In this document: piece by piece, positions 6,331 through 10,392 of the stretch
Layout: every line of letters begins with the position of its first letter
How positions within the stretch are numbered: position 1 is the stretch's first letter
Position numbers and translations under genes: made by a program
Source of the DNA: an uncultured Planctomycetaceae bacterium
GTDB taxonomy: Bacteria > Planctomycetota > Planctomycetia > Planctomycetales > Planctomycetaceae
Reading direction: 5' to 3'
DNA: 10,392 nucleotides
NCBI GenBank assembly: GCA_903921605.1
Contig: CAIXQV010000117.1
Coordinates: forward strand, 1 to 10,392
Notes under the pieces: model-generated
The model's input: only the letters and a program-made list of their open reading frames with translations
The model's database searches: none
Told to the model about the DNA's origin: nothing

Positions 6331-7851
6331 ATGCGCATGATCCTGTTGGTAATCGGAATTGTTGTCTCGGGATCGAGGGCTGGTTTTGGTGCGCAGCATC
6401 CAAATATCGTCGTGATCTACGTTGACGATCTGGGGTATGGTGACGTTGGCTGCTATGGGGCAACGAGCGTTCGAACTCCGAACATCGATCGCATCGCCAC
6501 CGAGGGCTGTCGTTTCACCGATGGCCATAGTTCAGCCGCGACTTGCACGCCTTCGCGATATGCTCTGCTAACCGGTGAATATGCCTGGCGTCTGGATGGG
6601 ACCGGGATTGCTCCGGGTGATGCCAATGCCATTATCAAACCGGGGCGCGTGACGGTACCAACGATACTCCAGAAGGTCGGGTTTCGCTCCGCCGTGATCG
6701 GAAAATGGCATCTGGGCCTGGGTGACAGACCCATCGATTGGAACAAGCCCATTTCACCGTGTCCGCTGGACATCGGCTTTGACGAAAGCTTTATCATCCC
6801 GGCAACAGGGGATCGCGTGCCTTGTGTTTACGTCGCAGATCGCGATGTCGTAGGGCTTGATCCGAACGATCCGATTACCGTCAGTTTTCGTAACCGCATT
6901 GGCAATGAACCAACCGGTTTGGACAATCCTGAACTCCTGAAAGTCGAATGGGATCACGGTCACAACGCGACAATCATCAACGGTATCAGTCGTATTGGCT
7001 TTATGTCCGGAGGCGAGGCGGCTCGATGGGTAGATGAGGACATGGCCGACGTGATTACGACTCGGGCAAAGTCATTTATCGATCGCCATATGGCCAGCCA
7101 TTCCGGTCAACCGTTCTTCCTGTATTTCAATCCGCACGATATTCATGTGCCGCGAGTTCCGCATCCACGATTTGCCGGAGCAACATCCATGGGGCCGCGA
7201 GGCGACGTGATTGCGGAGCTGGATTGGTCTGTCGGTGAGATTCTGGAAACACTCGACCAGCACCGACTGACTCAGAATACTATTGTTATCTTAACCAGCG
7301 ACAACGGTCCAGTGCTTAATGATGGCTACAAGGATGAAGCTGTGCAGAAGATCGGAGATCATTCGCCAGCTGGAGCTCTTCGCGGCGGCAAATACAGTGC
7401 CTTCGAAGGCGGGACACGAGTTCCATTTTTGGTGCGATGGCCAGAAAGGATTGCTCCGGGCACAACGTCCGGCGCTCTCATGTGCCAGATTGATTTTCTG
7501 GCGACGTTCGCGGAACTGGTCGGCCTCAGGCTGCCTGACGGCGCGGGACCGGACAGTTTGAATATGCTGCCCGCCTTGCTTGGCACAGATCGCAACGGAA
7601 GAAATCATCTTGTCCAGCAGGCCGGAGTGTTGTCGTTGCGGATGGGGCCGTGGAAGTACATCGAATCCGGAAAAGGACCGGCTGTCAACAAGCAGGTCAA
7701 CATTGAAACCGGCAACGCTCCGGAGCCCCGTTTATTTCATCTGGAGCAGGATCTTGCAGAAGAACACAACCTCGCAGATCAGCACCCGGAGCAGCTCAAG
7801 ACGATGGCCAAGTTGCTGACCCGCGTGCGCGAACAGGGGACGCCCCGCTAA
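6331..7851 (+). CDS. Secreted cysteine-type sulfatase (alkaline-phosphatase fold)
   Basis: The 506-residue product is a type I sulfatase that removes sulfate esters, in planctomycetes usually from sulfated algal polysaccharides. A signal peptide covers ~1-21 (hydrophobic LLVIGIVV, likely cut after A21), so it acts outside the cytoplasm. D32-D33 in YVDDLGYGD are calcium ligands. The signature C72-T-P-S-R76 holds the cysteine that must be converted to formylglycine by a maturation enzyme. GKWHLG (K125, H127), PHDIH (H269, H272), SDN (D324-N325) and K354 complete the active site in the usual order. The C-terminal subdomain with LRMGPWKYIE and LFHLEQDLAEEHNLA is present, so the protein looks full length. 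GGAG six bases before the ATG supports the start. The specific substrate cannot be told. It is not in an operon with other carbohydrate genes in this window. Confidence 0.95.
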   Translation: MRMILLVIGIVVSGSRAGFGAQHPNIVVIYVDDLGYGDVGCYGATSVRTPNIDRIATEGCRFTDGHSSAATCTPSRYALLTGEYAWRLDGTGIAPGDANAIIKPGRVTVPTILQKVGFRSAVIGKWHLGLGDRPIDWNKPISPCPLDIGFDESFIIPATGDRVPCVYVADRDVVGLDPNDPITVSFRNRIGNEPTGLDNPELLKVEWDHGHNATIINGISRIGFMSGGEAARWVDEDMADVITTRAKSFIDRHMASHSGQPFFLYFNPHDIHVPRVPHPRFAGATSMGPRGDVIAELDWSVGEILETLDQHRLTQNTIVILTSDNGPVLNDGYKDEAVQKIGDHSPAGALRGGKYSAFEGGTRVPFLVRWPERIAPGTTSGALMCQIDFLATFAELVGLRLPDGAGPDSLNMLPALLGTDRNGRNHLVQQAGVLSLRMGPWKYIESGKGPAVNKQVNIETGNAPEPRLFHLEQDLAEEHNLADQHPEQLKTMAKLLTRVREQGTPR

Positions 7852-7878
7852 GGAATAGTCCCGCAGCAAGTTCCGTCT

Positions 7879-7950
7879 ATCCCAAGCCGAAGCGTGAGCG
7901 AGGGATTGAGCTGTTGTGTGAGATCCCTCACTGACGTTTCGGATCGGGAT
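7879..7950. repeat. Large imperfect palindrome between convergent genes
   Basis: A 20-base arm (7887-7906, CCGAAGCGTGAGCGAGGGAT) pairs with 7923-7942 with only three non-Watson-Crick positions. An outer ATCCC/GGGAT pair (7879-7883 with 7946-7950) lengthens the stem. It sits between the ends of the sulfatase and nadA genes, where it could act as a bidirectional transcription end or 3' stabiliser, though it lacks T-runs. Its sequence style resembles dispersed planctomycete palindromes; this is from memory and unverified. Confidence 0.7.
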
Positions 7951-8005
7951 TTCAAGGCATGGAAACATCCGGAAGCTAATTCGCGGGACTGTTCCTTGCG
8001 CGGCT

Positions 8006-8995
8006 CTACTTCAGAAGGCTCTTATCAAGCACGGCGCGAGCTTGCTGGAAGTAGTCCTTCCATTCAATCTCCGGGCCGCCGTTCTTCAGGCAGTCACGTA
8101 CTTTCTGCAATGTGTTACGAGACATGTGCGGGCAGCGGTTGCAGGCACATGTTTCACCCGTTGATGCGGTAATGCCAGGCACTGGAATATACGTGTGTTG
8201 CGGCGCGGCCTTCTGCAGCGGATGAATCATGGCGGCTTCCGTTGCGACAAGAAACGTCGTGGGCTTTTCCACCGACATGACGTGCTGTCGCATCTTTTCC
8301 GTCCCGCCAACGACATCCGTCAGTTCGAGAATATTCTGAGGACACTCCGGATGCGCCATGATGACGCATCCCGGAGTGCGCTTCTTGATGCGGATCAGAT
8401 CCTGAATACTGAAGACTTCATGCACCATGCAGGAGCCGGGCCACAGGATCATTTTGCGTCCCGTCACTTCGATCAGGTAGCGGCCAAGATGTTGGTCAGG
8501 AACGAAGAGAATTTCTTTGTCCGCGGGAACACGGTCAATGATTTCGCGAGCATTCCCGCTGGTCACGATCCAGTCCACAAGACTCTTCACGGCCGCCGAC
8601 GTGTTGATGTAGGCCACCGTCTGAAAATCACGACCTTGTGCCCGTAACTGGTCCTGAAATGCAGCCAGTTGATCGGGCGGACAGCTGTCAGCAAGGGAGC
8701 AGCCAGCAAGCATGTCCGGAATCAAAACTCGCTTTTCCGGATTCATGATCTTGGCGGATTCCCCCATGAAATGGACACCCGCAAACACGATTGTGGAGGT
8801 CGTCACTTTGGTCGCGTCGCGAGCCAGTTTCAGGCTGTCGCCGGTAAAGTCCGCGATGTCCTGGATTTCGCCGTCGACGTAAAAGTGAGCCAGAATCGAC
8901 GCATCTTTCTCTTTCTTTAATGCTTCGATTTCATCCATCAGATCCAATGGATCTTCTTCGGAAACCGGGCGCTCGGAAAGGATCTGGAGTGACAT
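8006..8995 (-). CDS. nadA: Quinolinate synthase NadA
   Basis: The 329-residue product matches NadA, the [4Fe-4S] enzyme that condenses iminoaspartate with dihydroxyacetone phosphate to give quinolinate in de novo NAD synthesis. The three pseudo-symmetric domains carry the expected motifs: ILAHFY with EIQDIAD and GDS (34-54), [15 protein letters not shown] (69-83), AGCSLADSC with cluster ligand C99, YINTSAAVK (129-137), [22 protein letters not shown] with C189, AHPECP (214-219), and the C-terminal CNRCPHM region supplying the third cysteine ligand (most likely C285 or C288). The start at 8995 is supported by GAAGG about nine bases upstream. nadB and nadC are not adjacent, so the pathway genes are scattered or lie elsewhere. 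The gene is monocistronic here, convergent with the sulfatase and divergent from the epimerase. Confidence 0.97.
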   Translation of the reverse strand: MSLQILSERPVSEEDPLDLMDEIEALKKEKDASILAHFYVDGEIQDIADFTGDSLKLARDATKVTTSTIVFAGVHFMGESAKIMNPEKRVLIPDMLAGCSLADSCPPDQLAAFQDQLRAQGRDFQTVAYINTSAAVKSLVDWIVTSGNAREIIDRVPADKEILFVPDQHLGRYLIEVTGRKMILWPGSCMVHEVFSIQDLIRIKKRTPGCVIMAHPECPQNILELTDVVGGTEKMRQHVMSVEKPTTFLVATEAAMIHPLQKAAPQHTYIPVPGITASTGETCACNRCPHMSRNTLQKVRDCLKNGGPEIEWKDYFQQARAVLDKSLLK

Positions 8996-9360
8996 CAGAA
9001 TGGTCCTTCAATTTCTGCAAGACAAAATGCGTATCACTATTCTTCGCGGTGGCTGGAAAAATGGAAGGCTTTCCGCCACCAAAATCTCGCCTTTTGCACT
9101 TGTCTGCCCTGCGTCTGTAAACTGTTGAGGTCGGAATAACCGACACAATCCCTCTAAACAGTATCGTCAATTCACTGCCGAAATGCTGTAATTCCGAGCA
9201 TTCCGTGGACTTCCGAGACTCCGGCAGCGTTTTTCGTCGCCGGACGGCATTTTTAAAGCCGGTCTCTCGGTATGAGCCAGACTGTCTTTAAAGCACCGTT
9301 TTTGGCAGAAACTGACATCCGTTCTGACCGTACCACTACTCAGGTCAAAAGGCTTTCAAA
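8996..9360. other. Divergent intergenic region between nadA and the epimerase
   Basis: This 365-bp spacer should hold both promoters. No confident -35/-10 pair was recognised. Its clear structures are the nested hairpin at 9121-9162 and a looser CTGCCG/CGGCAG pair (9175-9180 with 9222-9227). TTTAAAGC occurs twice (near 9253 and 9289), each followed by a CCG. AAAAGG at 9347-9352, eight bases before the epimerase ATG, is that gene's ribosome binding site. Confidence 0.5.
9121..9162. promoter_or_regulatory. Nested hairpin upstream of nadA
   Basis: The outer arms ACTGTT (9121-9126) and AACAGT (9157-9162) continue inward as GAGG/CCTC with a two-base bulge. The interior holds GTCGG (9130-9134) and CCGAC (9140-9144) around an AATAA loop. 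Read on the minus strand it would fall 126-167 bases upstream of the nadA start, in a possible leader. It does not match the known NAD-sensing riboswitch classes as far as can be judged by eye. It might instead be a site for the divergent promoters. Confidence 0.45.
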
Positions 9361-10308
9361 ATGCGATTGTTGATTACTGGCGGAGCAGGATTCATTGGGA
9401 GTCATATCGCAGAGCGTTCGCTGGCCGCTGGATGGAAGGTGGCCGTAGTCGATGATCTCAGCAGCGGCCGCGTCGAAAACGTCCCGGCCGGCGCTGAGTT
9501 CTTTCAGGTAGACATTCAGAACGAGGCGGCTGTCGCCAAAGCCTTTGAGGCGTTCAAGCCTGACGCGGTCAGTCACCAGGCAGCTCAGGCCAGCGTGGTG
9601 GTCAGTGTGCGAGAACCCCAAAAGGATGCTTCGATCAACATCATGGGGTCTTTGAACATTATGCAGGCGTGCGTGGCGAGCAAGGTTCGCCAGATCGTGT
9701 TCGCCAGCACCGGTGGAGCGATCTATGGAGAAGTTCCCGAAGGGATTCGGGCATCGATTTCGACCACGCCGGTTCCTGTCAGCCCGTATGCCTGCAGCAA
9801 GTTTGCCGTTGAAAAGTATCTTGAATGCTTCCGTCAGGAGCATTCGCTGAACTACACCGTGCTGCGATACGCCAACGTGTATGGACCTCGCCAGGATCCT
9901 CATGGCGAAGCCGGCGTGGTTGCGATTTTCTGCAATCGCATGCTGATCAATGAACCCGTAAAGGTGTTCGCAAAGAAAACGGTGGGAGATCCAGGCTGTA
10001 TCCGTGACTATGTCTTCATCGACGATGTGGCGAAGGCGAATCTAGCTGCATTGGAAGGACGGATTCCCGATCGAATTCTGAACGTCGGAACGGGACGCGA
10101 ATCCACAACTCAGCAGTTAGCCGAACAGATCAAGAAATCCCTGAACAGCACCAGCACGATTTCCCATGGTGACCGCCGAGCAGGCGACGTCGAACGCTCA
10201 CTACTGGACGCGGATCGACTTGTCGAACTGCTGGGGCCGACTGTGACCATTGAAGCCGGATTGCAACAAACCGCAGAATGGTTCCGCAAACGGGCCCTTG
10301 GACATTAG
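9361..10308 (+). CDS. NAD-dependent epimerase/dehydratase (UDP-glucose 4-epimerase-like)
   Basis: The 315-residue product is an extended short-chain dehydrogenase/reductase acting on nucleotide sugars. The N-terminal Rossmann fold has TGGAGFIG (6-13) and D31-D32, which favours NAD over NADP. The catalytic set is S116/T117 in FASTGGAIYGE and Y143-x3-K147 in SPYACSK. RYANVYGPRQDPHGEAGVVAIF-type sequence (169-190) and IRDYVFIDDVA (214-224) are typical of GalE-like epimerases that use UDP-glucose/galactose or related UDP-sugars. The exact substrate, and whether it epimerises or dehydrates, cannot be fixed. AAAAGG eight bases before the ATG supports the start. No other sugar or cell-surface gene is in view, though the next gene to the right is outside the window. 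Confidence 0.93.
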   Translation: MRLLITGGAGFIGSHIAERSLAAGWKVAVVDDLSSGRVENVPAGAEFFQVDIQNEAAVAKAFEAFKPDAVSHQAAQASVVVSVREPQKDASINIMGSLNIMQACVASKVRQIVFASTGGAIYGEVPEGIRASISTTPVPVSPYACSKFAVEKYLECFRQEHSLNYTVLRYANVYGPRQDPHGEAGVVAIFCNRMLINEPVKVFAKKTVGDPGCIRDYVFIDDVAKANLAALEGRIPDRILNVGTGRESTTQQLAEQIKKSLNSTSTISHGDRRAGDVERSLLDADRLVELLGPTVTIEAGLQQTAEWFRKRALGH

Positions 10309-10322
10309 TGCATTTATGCACT
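10307..10322. repeat. Small perfect hairpin over the epimerase stop codon
   Basis: AGTGCA (10307-10312) and TGCACT (10317-10322) are perfect complements around a TTTA loop and overlap the last two bases of the stop codon. There is no T-run, so it is a weak terminator candidate at best. The remaining bases to the window end show no supported gene. Confidence 0.4.
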
Positions 10323-10392
10323 GCAAAACGACGGGCCAGGGCTCTGGTGTGGCTGTGTGTTTACGGGTTGTTGACTTAGGACATGGTTCGAA

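Noticed and set aside
1..7851. Possible functional pairing of the FGE-like domain with the cysteine-type sulfatase, which needs formylglycine maturation
   Set aside because: The genes are over 2.6 kb apart on opposite strands, the FGE-like domain is fused to CHAT/STAND modules and diverges from true FGE at its start, and its catalytic region is not visible.
10307..10322. Epimerase terminator
   Set aside because: The hairpin has only six base pairs and no T-run, so it is listed as a repeat rather than a terminator.
10383..10392. Possible start codon of a further gene at the right edge
   Set aside because: An ATG lies at 10383-10385, but only ten bases remain and AGGA is too close to it to be a good ribosome binding site.

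Overview
The window looks like chromosomal DNA of a planctomycete (Planctomycetota), probably a marine Planctomycetaceae/Pirellulaceae-type organism. This is inferred from gene content and style: a very large CHAT/STAND/FGE multidomain protein, a secreted cysteine-type sulfatase, a glycine-rich RRM protein, isolated genes with long spacers rather than tight operons, and large imperfect palindromes between genes. No rRNA, tRNA, CRISPR array, transposase or reverse transcriptase was seen, so the assignment rests on proteins alone.

Layout from left to right. Positions 1-3708 (minus strand, running off the left edge) hold one continuous frame of 1236 visible codons. It encodes an N-terminal CHAT caspase-like protease, an nSTAND1-type P-loop ATPase, one membrane helix, a long helical stretch, and the start of an FGE/SUMF1-type (C-type-lectin-fold) domain. 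It is the most unusual gene here and resembles predicted signal-triggered conflict or cell-death proteins. A roughly 500 bp spacer separates it from a divergent gene for a small RRM RNA-binding protein with a polyglycine tail (4206-4598), which ends in a textbook stem-loop terminator. A gene-free stretch of about 550 bp with several inverted repeats follows. Next is a calcineurin-like metallophosphoesterase (5257-6003) with a TTG start, then a spacer with a REP-like palindrome, then a secreted type I sulfatase (6331-7851).

The sulfatase converges on nadA (quinolinate synthase, 8006-8995, minus strand), with a large imperfect palindrome between them. nadA is divergent from an extended-SDR NAD-dependent sugar epimerase (9361-10308, plus strand). 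The last ~80 bp hold no supported gene.

The genes do not form one pathway. nadA is NAD biosynthesis, the epimerase is nucleotide-sugar metabolism, the sulfatase is sulfated-polysaccharide use, the RRM protein is RNA binding, and the phosphoesterase is of unknown substrate. The CHAT-STAND-FGE protein is the candidate for undescribed biology: its predicted topology puts a lectin-fold domain outside the cytoplasm and a caspase-like protease inside, on one polypeptide.
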